NCBI GenBank assembly: GCA_015039365.1
Contig: WION01000242.1
Coordinates: 1 to 64,000, forward strand
Direction of reading: 5' to 3'
Length of the DNA: 64,000 bases
Origin: Amanita rubescens
Lineage: Eukaryota; Basidiomycota; Agaricomycetes; Agaricales; Amanitaceae
Shown: positions 45,724 to 56,446 of the stretch, one piece after another
Numbering within the stretch: the first letter of the stretch is position 1
Layout of the letters: each line of letters starts with the position of its first letter
Translations under genes and position numbers: made by a program
Notes under the pieces: model-generated
What the model saw: the letters and a program-made list of their open reading frames with translations, nothing else
Database searches by the model: none
What the model was told of the DNA's origin: nothing

Positions 45724-47271
45724 ATGACTGAACCAAGCCGCCGCATGCCCATCCGAACGAACAAGGAGGCACCCTGCTTCCGAGGCACTGCTGCTGGCCT
45801 TGAGAGATACCTCGAAGATATCGAGATGATCTGCGAGGATAGACAACGCTCCGGAGATGCTGAACTGATCAAATGGGCCGTCTACTACACCGATGAGAAA
45901 TCTTCCGAGATCTGGAGAGCTGCTCGGGACACCCTATCGGATCCGAAAACCTGGGATGCATTTAAGAAAGCAATTTCCGAGATCTACCCCGAGGCACAGC
46001 CCGATCGCCGCCACACTATTGCAGCACTACACGCCGTTTCCGACCGCTTCTCAGCGCAAAATGTCACATCTGAGACAGCCCTTGCTGAGTATCACAGGGA
46101 ATTTTCCGGAACAGCTCAATACCTCATCGGAAAGCGCCGCATGACACGCCGTGAGGCAAGCATCATGTACATGTCCGCATTCCCTCCAGATCTCCGACCC
46201 GATATCACTACTCGGCTCACAATCAAGTACCCGGATGTCCACCCCGATGACGGCTATGATCTAAAGGACATGAATAGTGCCGCGCAATTCATTATCAGTT
46301 CAAGGTCTGCTATAGCCTTGCTCGCCATGACCACCCCACGAGTTCCGACACTTCCGACACCTTCAATGCCTATCCCTACTTCCCCTCCGAGCACTGCCTT
46401 TGCTCCGAGCACAGCTTCCACCCATCTCCTTAGCGGATGCATTTTCTGCGGAGATATCAATCATCGGACGGCCTGCTGCCATATCAGGGATGAATACGCA
46501 AGGCAAGGAAAGATAAAAATAGTCAATGGACGGATTCAATTTTTGGACGGCAACGAACCGAATGCATTCCAATACCGCCACTTCGGACAATGGTTCAAAG
46601 AACGCATCGATGTATGGCTGCTGAGGTACACACAGCCGACCGCTCCGAAGCCATTTGTGTCCTCCAACTACTTCCTGGAAGCTCTAGACCACTCCGAGTC
46701 CGGAACGCATACCGCCGAGCCTGTCAATACTGAAGAACTGCAAAACATACATACGACTCCGACGCACATACACATTAGCACCACGATCCCTAATCAATCC
46801 ACGCTCCCTAATACCACCCCCTCCGAACCCTCCGAACCCTCCAGACCCTCCGACGCTCCTACCACTACAATGCATGATACCACCGAGACCTCCGAGGCTC
46901 CTGATGACCCCACCACTGCTACGCCAATTTCTGCCACCCCGGAAACCCTCGGCGACCCCATCGCCGAAGTCTTTATCATTTCCGAGCCATCTGGCATCCC
47001 GACAGCTGCCATTCCGAGACCTGATTCCGCCGAAATTCCAACTGCCGCCTTGACCGCCTGCACAATTGAAGAAAGCGAGATGAGAAGAACCCACCCACCA
47101 CTTCCCTTCTACTTCCTATCACCATCCGATCTCCCCGTCCTGACCAGGAGGTCAGTATTAAAAGTACCCAGGAGGTGTAACGAGCCGATTCCGGCTACGT
47201 TGGAACCAATCTCCGAAACCTTCCGAAGCTCCCCGAAGCACTCCGAGCCTATGCTCGATCCCGGAGGATGA
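45724..47271 (+). CDS. Gag of the gag-only LTR element
   Basis: From MTEPSRRMPIRTNKEA the frame gives 515 aa. The capsid domain is at ~1-180 (RYLEDIEMICEDRQRSGDAE, TWDAFKKAISEIYPEAQ, YPDVHPDDGYDLKDM). The zinc knuckle CIFCGDINHRTACC is at ~238-251, followed by QGKIKIVNGRIQFLDGN. A long T/P/E-rich tail follows. The capsid/knuckle layout and several strings (YPDV.P.DG, CxFCG) match the gag of gypsy I, so they are related. The last ~30 codons and the stop lie in the 3' LTR. An upstream in-frame Met at 45661 exists, but 45724 has the better protein context. Confidence 0.88.
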   Translation: MTEPSRRMPIRTNKEAPCFRGTAAGLERYLEDIEMICEDRQRSGDAELIKWAVYYTDEKSSEIWRAARDTLSDPKTWDAFKKAISEIYPEAQPDRRHTIAALHAVSDRFSAQNVTSETALAEYHREFSGTAQYLIGKRRMTRREASIMYMSAFPPDLRPDITTRLTIKYPDVHPDDGYDLKDMNSAAQFIISSRSAIALLAMTTPRVPTLPTPSMPIPTSPPSTAFAPSTASTHLLSGCIFCGDINHRTACCHIRDEYARQGKIKIVNGRIQFLDGNEPNAFQYRHFGQWFKERIDVWLLRYTQPTAPKPFVSSNYFLEALDHSESGTHTAEPVNTEELQNIHTTPTHIHISTTIPNQSTLPNTTPSEPSEPSRPSDAPTTTMHDTTETSEAPDDPTTATPISATPETLGDPIAEVFIISEPSGIPTAAIPRPDSAEIPTAALTACTIEESEMRRTHPPLPFYFLSPSDLPVLTRRSVLKVPRRCNEPIPATLEPISETFRSSPKHSEPMLDPGG

Positions 47272-47572
47272 TCGTTTGTGTTCGGATGCACGCACAAGCC
47301 TCGGACTTGGTGCAGGATTCATCACATGGTCACCTCGTGCCTCCGTAGTATATATACCATTGTGTACGTAGTTGTAGTTAGCGAATTATCACCCCATTAC
47401 TGCTCCGAGTTCGATTCCTTTCGTTCCCTTCGTTCCTCGGTGCTTCGGACACCTTCCACTCGTTCACCTTCGCATTCGGCACCCTCTCTGCCTCTGAGGC
47501 ACCCCCAGGACTGACCTCCGAAGCCCCTTTGGCCGAACGCATTTCCGCATCGGCCTTCTTCTGATCGTTTCA
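47176..47572 (+). repeat. 3' LTR of gag-only element
   Basis: It is 397 bp and almost identical to 44941-45337. It is preceded by the purine-rich CCCAGGAGG, a possible polypurine tract, and followed by the target duplication ACGG. Confidence 0.92.
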
Positions 47573-48949
47573 ACGGGCTGAAGCGATGCGCACGGTACGT
47601 AAACCCTTCTGTCGGTAACTAAAACTGCACTAACAAATTGCACTAGTTCGTTGACACATTTGTATATGAGATTGGACGAGAGGAGAAGGATCTTGCAAAA
47701 CGACAGAAGATAGATGATTTACGGCTCTCAGATCATGAATGGGGCCAGATCGGGTTGTTTAACGATCTTCTTGCTGTAAGATATATTATATTTGATATTT
47801 GACTTCGCTGACATTGTCTAGCATGCTGATAATGCGCAACAGGCATTTTCATCTGATCAGGCGACAACACTTCATCGGGCATTACCCGCTCTCGAAGCCC
47901 TACACAAGGCATGGACGAAACGAGCCGAGCGCTCAAAATATTTTGAATTTGTGCCTGCCCTTAATGCCGGCCTAGCAAAGATCGAAGAATACTATCGTCG
48001 CACAGCTGAAAGTGATGCATATACGTTTGCTATGTGTTCGTTTCCCTTCGGCCTTTTTGAGTCTTTTGTTATCTAAACATGATTATTCGTTTCAGTACTT
48101 GACCCGTCACAGAAAACAGAACATATTCGCAAATATTGGGGTGACGACAAATTGGAAAGACTACTCAAGCAGGCTGAGGAAACAGTTAGTGATTATTCCA
48201 GGGTTCCTCGTGAATGTTAACTTTGAAACTCATTTTGATAGTACAAGAAGTGCTATCTTGAGACGTATGGCAACTCAGCACCAGCCCCACGGCGACGAAC
48301 TGGCAAATCCGCAACACGCAAACTCGGCGTGCTAATCCGTGAGTTGTCTGATGATGACGAAGATGACACTTCAGAGTCACCAGCATCCCCTATTGTGCAT
48401 GAGGATTTACGTGCACCATGGCAAAAGGATTTCAATGGTTACTTGAACTCAAAGGATCAACTCGGTAATATGACTATTACGGAGTGGTGGGGAGTAAGTA
48501 TTGTTCGTCATACCACTGTTACAACTACAATCTGACCATGAAATAGTGGAATGCTACTCGGTATCCTGTCTGGGCATCTCTCGCGCGCGACATGCTCCCC
48601 ATTATGGCATCATCTGTTTCTAGCGAAAGGGCATTCTCATCAGCGGGTATCACTATTACTAAGCGACGTAATCGACTAAAACCTGACATTGTGGAGGCAC
48701 TACAGTTTTTGAAGTGCCTCTACCACCATGATCTACTATTTCGTGAAGAGGCTAGCACGCAGTTTGAGGAGGAATTTGAGGAGTCTCCTGATACCGAGGA
48801 TATCATGGCAGGCTGGGATAGAATGGTTGAGGATCTTGCTGATGATGAGGGGTTCATAGACCGAGATGGAGACGAAGTATTTGTACAAGAAGTAGCACTG
48901 TAGGTGCTTGATTACAATGCTAGCTAGATTTCTGTCTACCACCAAGCCC

Positions 48950-49126
48950 CGGCCTATATCCTGGCAGGCCCCGGCCTATATGAAGCCCCGGCCTGAGCCT
49001 GAGCCGGGCCTGAGCCGGCTGTGAGCCCTCTACTGGGGCCCGGCTCGTATTTAGCACAAGCCCGAGCCGTCTCAAGCCGAGCCCGAGCCGGGGCTTTTGA
49101 GCCGAGCCGGGCCCTGCACATCACTA
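48950..49126 (-). repeat. hAT right TIR and subterminal repeats
   Basis: Dense GAGCCGGGCC/GAGCCGAGCC strings lead to the terminal repeat ending TGCACATCACTA at 49126, the inverse of the left end. Confidence 0.85.
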
Positions 49127-49687
49127 TAGCTGGCGCCAGAGGACGATCAATTTCAGTGGCGGTGAACCAGTCGGCTTCGATTTCTAAATTAAGGTTTGAG
49201 CAAGCAACAGGGGTGGCAGATTGTGAAGAGGCAGCAGAGATTTGTCCGACAGAGTGAAGAGCGTACAGGGTAGTGGGAGGCATGGGCACAGGGTATACGG
49301 CTGTGGGTTGAGCAATAGCAGTGACGCCAAAGTCTAGCTGCTTTCCGGGCGACAACAAGTCTAACCCGCGCGATGAAGGAGATGGAAAGTGAGGAGATGC
49401 GGACCTAGACCGACGATGAGGTTTGCGGGAGTGACCAAGGTGGTCCGTTGAGGGGGGTTCCCTCATTACACGAGGATGCGAGTGTCGAGGAAGATGGAGG
49501 AATGAAAAAGACGATGGAAAAAAGGGAAAAAAGACGAGAAATGGGGAAAATTGAGAGGAGTGAGAGAGATGCTTCTCTATAAGACACTATGTGGAAAGAA
49601 GGGGAGTAGAGGATGTTAAACGTGTTTTCTCAAATGGGAAGGTGATGGTGAAAAGACGAGAAGCGCCTGGAACGTTCTCCTCAACCC

Positions 49688-51004
49688 ATGTGTCATCCCA
49701 ATACCCGTCAGGAGGTTTTGAAGATAATCACGGATTGGGTTAAAGATTCACACCCGCGCCAGCGTATCCTGTGGTTAAACGGTCCCGCAGGAGCCGGAAA
49801 ATCTGCCATCGCCCAAACAATCGCTGAACGCTGCTCAAATAAGCAGTTGGCAGCGTCCTTTTTCTTTCTTAGGAACAGCATAGACAGAGGTTCCGCAACT
49901 CTTTTGTTCACTACATTGGCCTGGCAACTTGCAAAGAGCATACCTGAAATCCTTCCCTACATCGAATCGGCCGTGGAGGAGGAACCTCTTCTTCCCACCA
50001 AATCCATTGATATCCAGTTCAATCGCCTCATCGTACAGCCGTTCCAGAAACTTCTACACGACAAGCCTGACTTTCGCCCAACAAAGCTTGTCGTCATAAT
50101 CGACGGTGTGGACGAATGCGCACCTGATCAAGACCAGTTACAGCTCCTGGGACTCATTGGCAATGCACTATCGAACGCACAGATCCCATTACGTTTCTTG
50201 ATGTGCAGCAGAGCAGAAGCATACATTCAAGAAACTTTTGGATTAGAAGGCATCGCAGAAATTACTAATCAAATAACATTGGACCACCGTTTCTCTCCCG
50301 ATGTCGATATTCGAAGATATTTGAACGACGAATTCACTCGTATTTGTACCGAGCGAAAACTTTCGGCATCTACATGGCCACTAGACAGAGCTATTGACCA
50401 ACTAGTCTCGAAGTCATCTGGGCAATTCATATATCCTTCTACTGTGGTCAAGTTCGTCGACGACATGGATGGCGATCCCAGAACACAACTAAATATCATA
50501 TTGAAGACCCATTCAGCCGACTTTTCCTCGCCATTTGCGGACCTGGACCAGCTTTACATTCAGATACTCTCACAGCAGTCGGACACCAGAATGCTTAGGG
50601 ATCTATTCACACTGATTATCGCCTTACGTGAACCAGACATCGGATTTGTCTGTCGGCGACTCCGGATCAGTGAGGAAGAACTGAAGCGCAAGTTACGTAG
50701 GCTTCATTCCCTCGTTCGGATTTCAGAATTGGTCATCGACACGTATCATCTTTCCCTCCACGATTTTTTCCGCGACAAGAAGCGTGCGGGTAAGTACTTT
50801 ATACACCCGGCGCGGGTCGCATGCGTGCGGTTACCAGACACCACGCGTCCGGGGCTGCAAATGGCGGTTATGATGCCATTCGCAGTTGCGGGAGTCGCTC
50901 TGGGTGCGGCCCTCACCGTGGCAACGCTTGGACTCCCAGTCTACTTCTACTGGCGTAAGCTAAAAAAGCTAAAACCGCCTCGCCGCAGCTTGGACTCGCC
51001 TTGA
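49688..51004 (+). pseudogene. NACHT NTPase 1, 5'-truncated copy
   Basis: This is the first of four tandem NACHT genes. The frame from 49688 (MCHPNTRQEVLKIITDWV) gives 438 aa with Walker A GPAGAGKS (~32-39), Walker B VVIIDGVDEC (~135-144), LMCSRAEAYIQE and YHLSLHDFFRDKKRAGKYFI. The tail has a hydrophobic segment (~395-425, MPFAVAGVALGAALTVATLG). The leader present in copies 2 to 4 (GSHDFQINNS and LQKYISEGALHDS) is missing. Similarity starts just before 49688, 221 bp from the start of the opposite-strand ORF, so a breakpoint removed exon 1. The remaining frame is open and could still make a protein, so pseudogene status is a judgement. Confidence 0.75.
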
Positions 51005-51746
51005 AGCTCGTGTACTCGAAGTCCTGCTCTCTTCAACACGTTGTTATTCCCTTCTCTAATGTCTCCTCACATCTGCTCGCTTTCGTATACTTGCTATCAC
51101 CTTGAATCATTAGGTCTATCTACTACCTAGCTATGAATGTAATCTATTTCACTCCTTTGCTGAACTATCTAAGGTGTGCGTGTCAAAAACGCGCAATAGT
51201 CAGTCACCTCTGAACGCAGGAGTGGCACCTGGTACCTTTCCCGCTGGCAGCGATGAGGTCAATAGACTCTTCAGCTTGAGCCTCCAGACAGGCATACAAA
51301 ACCTATTCCGGGAGACAATAGCGCCGCGAGCACGATCTATATATACGCCCACATCCGCCTCTTCAGTGAGCTTTTTCAGCCACGTCACACGTTCAAACGT
51401 TCAACCGGGAGTCGATGGAGTTTTACATTACACAACATAAGTTCCTCTCGGACTCGAAAGGCCTCCTCTTTCTTACCAGGCACAGTACAGGTAAGCACGC
51501 GGTTTCCGAGGGTTTCCGTCCACAACGTTTACTTCCCTGATCCCCCCATCACCATCCCCTAAACACTAGTATCGAATAGATCTGGAGGTGGGGCAATCGG
51601 CATCCAGTATGGTTGTTGTTCGTTTCAGAAGCCTGAGGCTAAATTGCAGCCTTGTACCGTCTCAGATCGACAGCGTCGAAAACATGAACACACAACCGTG
51701 GCAGACTAACACAGCCTGAGCTCAACATCCTACATCCTCCAAATGA
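51005..51746. other. Intergenic between NACHT 1 and NACHT 2
   Basis: I see no gene. The last ~130 bp before 51747 (GCGTCGAAAACATG, CAACCGTGG, CACAGC.TGAGC, CATCCTCCAAATGAATGGGA) match the stretches just upstream of NACHT 3 and NACHT 4, so this is the conserved promoter/5' UTR of the family. Confidence 0.6.
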
Positions 51747-53344
51747 ATGGGATCCAAGCACAACACTCCGGCTGGCAATGGCTTACAGCATAGGCGACTG
51801 CATCCAAATAGCGAGGCTGCTACACAATCTACGGGACTCTTCTCAGGCTCTCACCACTTCCAAATCAACAACTGCCATCTTAATGACTTTAGTCGGTACG
51901 CAGAGAAAGGGACATGTGAATGCCGTTCGCCCTTTGGAGTCTATGATCACCTTTCTAATTGCGATTCATAGGTCTCGAGTACCTTCAAAAGTACATTTCG
52001 GAAGGTGCACTTCATGATTCCATGGCACGTTTTCCTCCACCCAGGTGCCATCCCCAAACCCGTGAAAAGGTCTTGAAGATAATCACGGATTGGGTTAAGA
52101 ATCCACACGCGCGGCAGCGTATCATATGGTTAAACGGCCCCGCAGGAGCCGGGAAATCTGCCATTGCACAAACGATTGCTGGGCGCTGCTCGGGCGAGCA
52201 ATTAGCAGCGTCATTTTTCTTTTTTAGAAACAGCTCGGACCGAGGTACTGCGACGCGCTTATTCACAACGTTGGCCTGGCAACTTGCAAAGAACATACCT
52301 GAATTGCTTCCCTACATTGAATCGGCAGTCGAGACGGAACCTCTCTTTCCCACCAAATCCATTGATATCCACTTCGATCTTCTCATAATACAGCCATTCC
52401 AAGAACTTTTACGTGACAAACCAAACTTTTGTCCACAAAAGTCCCTGGTCGTAATCGACGGTGTAGACGAATGCGCGTCTGATCGAGACCAGATGCTTTT
52501 CCTGAGGCTCATCGGGGAGGCACTTTCAAAGATACATACCCCATTACGTTTCCTCATATGCAGCAGACCAGAAGCCCACATTCAAGCAACGTTTGAATCA
52601 AAAGTCATGACGGGGATCACCCATACAATTTCGTTAAACGATCGGTTCGAACCAGATGATGACATTCGAAAATATCTGAAGGACGAATTCGCTCGTATCT
52701 GTGTGGAGCACAAACGTTTCAAGTTATCACCTGGATGGCCACCGGGTAAGGCGATCGACCAACTAGTCTTGAAATCGTCCGGGCAGTTCATATACGCCTC
52801 TACTGTGGTCAAGTTTGTCGACGACATATATGATGATCCCAAAGAACGACTTGAGATTGTGTTGAACACCCGTCCAGTTAACTCTGAATCGCCGTTTGCA
52901 GAGCAAGACCAGCTTTATACCCAGATACTTTCGCAACAACCAAACGTCAGGCTGTTGCGAGATCTATTCACGCTGATTATCGCCTTGCGTGAACCAAAAA
53001 TGAAATTCGTCTGTCGACGACTCCGGATCGGGGAAGAGCAATTAGAGCGCAAGTTACTCAGGTTACGTTCGCTCGTTCGTATTTCATACGGAGGTGAAAT
53101 TACGACGTATCATCTATCCCTACATGACTTCTTTCTGGATAGGAAGCGTGCGGGGAAGTACTTTATACATCCGATTCGGGTTACCTTTGTGCGACTACCA
53201 AAAATAATGAGTGCAGCGAGGGGACCCGTAATCACGATGCTCATTGTGCCTCCGATACTTTTTGGGTTTTGGGCCTTTGTCACTCTGTTGTATGGAATAG
53301 TTTGTCGCGTCGATGTATGGAATAAAGTGAAAGGGGAGAACTAG
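51747..53344 (+). CDS. NACHT NTPase 2 with single C-terminal membrane segment
   Basis: Two exons (51747-51915, 51972-53344; 56-nt intron) give 513 aa. The leader contains LFSGSHHFQINNCHLNDFSR, a pattern common at the N-terminus of mushroom NACHT proteins, then LQKYISEGALHDSMARF and CHPQTREKVLKIITDWV. Walker A GPAGAGKS is at ~112-119, Walker B VVIDGVDEC at ~216-224, RFLICSRPEAHIQ follows, and YHLSLHDFFLDRKRAGKYFI ends the helical part. There are no WD40, TPR or ankyrin repeats. The last ~40 residues hold one hydrophobic helix (MLIVPPILFGFWAFVTLLYG). NACHT NTPases act as signalling switches in cell death and non-self response. A receptor with no sensor repeats but a membrane tail may act as an executor or helper (inference). 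Confidence 0.85.
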
Positions 53345-53552
53345 TCTTCTCGTTACGCCAGGAGTTCTGCTTTTTTTCCTCATCCAATCTGCCGTATTAA
53401 TGGCTTACACTATTTGATTATGATATTCTTCTCTTCTTGCCGTAAATGTAATCAATTTCACTGATTGCCAGAATGATCCAAATTATTTGTATATCGACAG
53501 TAATTAATTAAATAACTATACAAAAAACAGAAACGGTATATGTCGTCAGCAG

Positions 53553-54182
53553 TCAAGTAGACATCCCACGTTTCGACAGCAGATGTTTGCTCCTTGATGC
53601 GTATGCTGCAACGGTCTGACGAGTGACCCACCGTGGTTTGCCATTGTTGATGATCAAACGATGGGTAGGAAGAAGTGGGTGCGACGCGCCAACCTGTATT
53701 GGTCGCCAAAGGCCTTCTGCGGACCATAACCAAATTTGGATTTCGCCGGAGACTGGCCGATGGACAAAAAGGTCATTGGGAATGGCCTCTCTTAACAATG
53801 GTGGCATATCAAGGGAGCTGGTGCCCTCCGACTCAAACCATCCATATATATGCCCTTTTTGCTCGCGGATTTTACGGCTGTTTCGAATGTACGACGAGGG
53901 ATGCCGTAGTACTGAAAGTGGAGACGAGATGGCAGGAGATTGCGTTTCCATGATCCTAGGAAAGACAGGAGGCAATAGCGTACGTGGCTTTGTGTCTAGC
54001 CTGGGCAATGGGGGAGGCAACGATGCGGGCGGAAGCTTCGATTCTATTGTGGGCAATGCTGAAGGGGTCTCAGGCTGACTCTCCATGGCGTCATCCACTG
54101 GGATCAAGAGTGACTCGATTTCTGCGCTCTCGGAGTCATCGATCATATTTGCAACCAACGCATATTTTATAAGGGGAAGCAT
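53553..54182 (-). CDS. Hypothetical protein
   Basis: The frame gives 209 aa. The N-terminal half is P/S/T-rich. The C-terminal half looks folded: GHIYGWFESEG, PPLLREAIPNDLFVHRPVSG, EIQIWLWSAEGLWRPIQVG, then RWVTRQTVAAYASRSKHLLS. I do not recognise the family. It lies convergent to NACHT 2. The region upstream of its Met has a duplicated splice-donor-like segment (54190-54360), so additional 5' exons are possible. Confidence 0.5.
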   Translation of the reverse strand: MLPLIKYALVANMIDDSESAEIESLLIPVDDAMESQPETPSALPTIESKLPPASLPPPLPRLDTKPRTLLPPVFPRIMETQSPAISSPLSVLRHPSSYIRNSRKIREQKGHIYGWFESEGTSSLDMPPLLREAIPNDLFVHRPVSGEIQIWLWSAEGLWRPIQVGASHPLLPTHRLIINNGKPRWVTRQTVAAYASRSKHLLSKRGMST

Positions 54183-54189
54183 TGTCGAT

Positions 54190-54365
54190 GGATGGGGATA
54201 TCTTGGTGAAACAATTAATATGTTGAAAAGTAGTGACTTACGTCAAGGTACTCTATATCAGAAATTCGCGCATACAGAGGGAAGCAATATCGATGGATGG
54301 GGATTTCCTTCAAACATATTGGTGAAACAGTCAACATGTTGAAACGTAGTGACTTACGTCAAAGC
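54190..54365. repeat. Tandem duplication of ~90-110 bp
   Basis: Two copies share ATCGATGGATGGGGAT, TTGGTGAAACA, AACATGTTGAAA.GTAGTGACTTACGTCAA. On the minus strand each contains TTGAC followed by GTAAGT, a consensus splice donor. The duplication sits at the 5' side of the minus-strand hypothetical gene. Confidence 0.65.
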
Positions 54366-54477
54366 ATGGGTACCTTCTAACAGGCGGTCGAAGTCGAGGA
54401 GACGCCATTGACGTGGAAGTTGACCGTCACGGACCGTCACACTCACCAGCCATCCTCAGTTTTATCACCAATTCGCA

Positions 54478-55661
54478 TGACCTCAGCCTCCATGCCTGGT
54501 TCCTATGCAAGCGGTGCTGCTGCTGCCAGTATCGCTCTGAAAACTGGGACTGGGACCGGTATTTTTACTATTTGGCGAGCCGTTCACCCAGAGAAGCGAT
54601 CGCGGTTATTTGGAGCACACGATGAGCCGGAGGACATCATTCTAGCTCCCAGATATGTCAGTATTGAAGATCCGGACGCAGAAAAAAAGAACGGGATGTT
54701 ACCTCCATAATCGAAGACGATATCGACCAGAATCCGTTCGCCCCTTCTAAACCTAAACGAGCGCAAACTAGATGTCAGACCTAAATCATCCCTCAACCCA
54801 AGCAGGACATCCTCGCCCGCTGCTAGGTCCTTGTTACCATCGACCTATTTACACCGGGATTCGTTCGAGTTTGCGGTTGACGATGACAGGAGCGACGAAG
54901 AGGAAGAGGTCGATTTCTACGACAATGAACCTGACAAGAGTCATTTGCGGATCCCTTGGAAGAGTTTACGCACAAAAGCATCAAGCGCGCTATTCCTGCC
55001 AAAGTCGACGAGGAGAACGGGTGGACGGATTTGATGCGTGGGGGTAAAGCTGTCGGGCCGCGTTCTCGTTGGCTGCCGAGTCTAGAGGGAAGTACGAACG
55101 GTTATGCACCACAAGGGCTGGTCGCGGTCCAGGAGGATGGATCGAAGTCAATGTCAACGAAGTGAACGACAATAGGAACAGGGAGAAGTAGGAAGAGCCT
55201 GAGGTGGTGGAGTCTCGCTGTCTCAAATCCCGACCCTGAAAGTCCCGTGGTCGTTGGCATCCGCGTTTCCGTTCCCGTTGTTCTAGAACCAACACGACCA
55301 GCAAGATGAGAAGACAAGCCGAAGATCCATATACGCCTGCCCCGACGCGTATGAGGAGCGCGAACAGGAACCGCAGTTCGTCGCGCGCTGGAAGTCATGT
55401 TACTGGTCCCACCAAGAGCAGTGGAGGTTCTCAATGCCAAGCGATACGCCCGTCTGTGTTGCGGATGCGAAGCCCGCCGATTGTGATGACGCCACAGATG
55501 GAGAGCGCGTTGCATTTTACGGCTGGGAGGGTCGAGTGCGAGATGGTACAGATCTGGAATACATTGATTCTCCCCGTTTGAGGGTGCGGTTGACCAAAGC
55601 TCGGAGCGCTGAGAGGGCCGAGAAAGGGATGGCGTTTATGGAGCCCGTGCCTCAGCTATAA
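54478..55661 (+). pseudogene. Degraded gene of unknown function
   Basis: Several protein-like pieces lie in order but in different frames: MTSASMPGSYASG to EDPDAEKKNG (to ~54700), STYLHRDSFEFAVDDDRSDE to KSHLRIPWKS (~54831-54966), PSLEGSTNGYAPQGLVAVQE (~55070-55150), and QEPQFVARWKSCYWSHQEQW to PRLRVRLTKARSAERAEKG (~55350-55661). Some breaks may be introns (GTAGG.. near 55185), but not all can be, so decay is more likely. I recognise no family. Confidence 0.4.
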
Positions 55662-56446
55662 GTATTAAATTCACATCACCCAACATAAGTCCATTACCGT
55701 GTCAAGCCTCGGCCCTCGTATACCGCAGACGCCGCCCTCCTCCCATCCAGACAAGTCATTCTCCTCATCCTCTACTCCTCCTCCCACCTCTTCCGCTTAT
55801 ACACTTCCATCTCACCCATTCCGCCCCCACACTCAACCAACGCCTCGGGACTCCGATCCAAAAGCGTATCTAACTCTTCCTCGCTCAACACTTGACACTT
55901 GCTCTCGTCTCGCATTCTGCAGGGAAGGTGTAACCTGAAAGAGAATTTTGGCTTGAGGACGAACGAATCGGAATACGGCAGCCCACTCTTCAACGCTCCC
56001 AGCTTTTTTTTCTCGTCGCGCGCTGCATCATAATCTTCACCTCCGTTGTTACACGGCGCTCAGGAATGGCGGGTCATCTGGAACTGGAATTGACCTGCAG
56101 AAGTACATTGCATATCATCAGGTTTGTTAGCAGTGGCCAATGAAGAACAAGCCTGGAACGCATGCAAAGGAAATCGCAAAGAGTGCTACAGAGAGCGTTG
56201 ATGACGCTCAAGGCCTCGATCATTCCAATTTCCAAGTTGCTGTCTACCGCCTCCCCAAGTGCTCCTCCCGTTTTGATGGTTGACTCGACTTACCATACTT
56301 AAGTTGAAAGGAAGGCATCGGATCTGCCACCGCGTCGAAAACATGATAAACGAGCGTGCCTGAAAACGCCGAATTGACAACCGTGGTAACAAAAGTTAAC
56401 ACAGCTTGAGCCTAACATCCCTCCCCTTCCAACATCCCCCAAATGA
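55662..56446. repeat. NACHT-cluster upstream segment, copy A
   Basis: No gene is seen. The stretch from about 55665 (ATTAAATTCACAT.ACCCAAC) through ACGCCGCCCTCCTCCCA, TCCGCTTATACACTTCC and the ~150 bp before 56447 recurs, with indels, at about 62310-62929 before NACHT 4. It is therefore part of the duplicated unit that carries the NACHT genes. Confidence 0.75.

Larger units (their letters stand above)
44941..47572 (+). mobile_element. Gag-only (TR-GAG type) LTR retrotransposon, 2.6 kb
   Basis: Two 397-bp LTRs (44941-45337 and 47176-47572) begin TGTAACG and end CGTTTCA; by eye they differ at about four positions. A 4-bp duplication ACGG flanks the element (44937-44940 and 47573-47576). The primer site TGGAGCCCACCGCGAGG at 45340 is the same as in gypsy I. 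The 1.84-kb interior codes only for Gag, with no protease, RT or integrase, so it must be moved by an autonomous partner. Confidence 0.93.
42849..48903 (+). pseudogene. hAT-family transposase with BED finger, split by a gag-only LTR element
   Basis: The protein starts near MTADATLSASRPKRVPT (42849; an upstream Met at 42729 is possible). The BED zinc finger reads YRNCNICS, then after an intron RRHMQSSHK. The RNase H-like core has the catalytic aspartates in ITCDAWQASNSDGY and GWVTCDNASNNN, then CLAHIVNLATQAVI. The C-terminal hATC dimerisation domain is YPVWASLARDMLPIMASSVS with SERAFSSAG. There are several short introns. At 44941 a 2.6-kb LTR element sits inside an exon after YVMTSR. Beyond it the frame resumes (AEAMRT, intron, FVDTFVYEIGREEKDL), and the stop is at 48901. 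Without the insertion the gene looks complete. Confidence 0.85.
42225..49126 (+). mobile_element. hAT DNA transposon with perfect 8-bp TSD
   Basis: The ends are TAGTGATGTGCA-C/G-GGCCCGGCTC, a 23-bp inverted repeat with one mismatch (42225-42247 and 49104-49126). The 8-bp duplication TAGCTGGC is at 42217-42224 and 49127-49134, the size typical of hAT. The subterminal ~150 bp on both sides are packed with AGCCGAGCC/GGCTCGG motifs, probable transposase sites. It carries a multi-exon transposase gene and, nested inside that, a gag-only LTR element at 44941-47572. Confidence 0.95.
41507..49466 (-). pseudogene. Host-like ORF split by a hAT transposon
   Basis: The frame starts at 49466 (MREPPSTDHLGHSRKPHRR) and runs to LAPA at 49135. 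After skipping the hAT element and one copy of its 8-bp duplication it continues at 42216 (NFSVIPASRLRGGGDSP) down to 41507, with no stop, giving about 342 aa. The N-terminal part is S/P-rich and disordered; the end looks folded (RATLTIESITTATRALLTDR, NLEDARDFYESITTLKV). ACACGGTACGG near the end may be a splice donor, in which case the rest of the gene was lost to chromovirus II. A pyrimidine-rich stretch upstream of 49466 looks like a fungal 5' UTR. The family is unknown. Confidence 0.6.
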
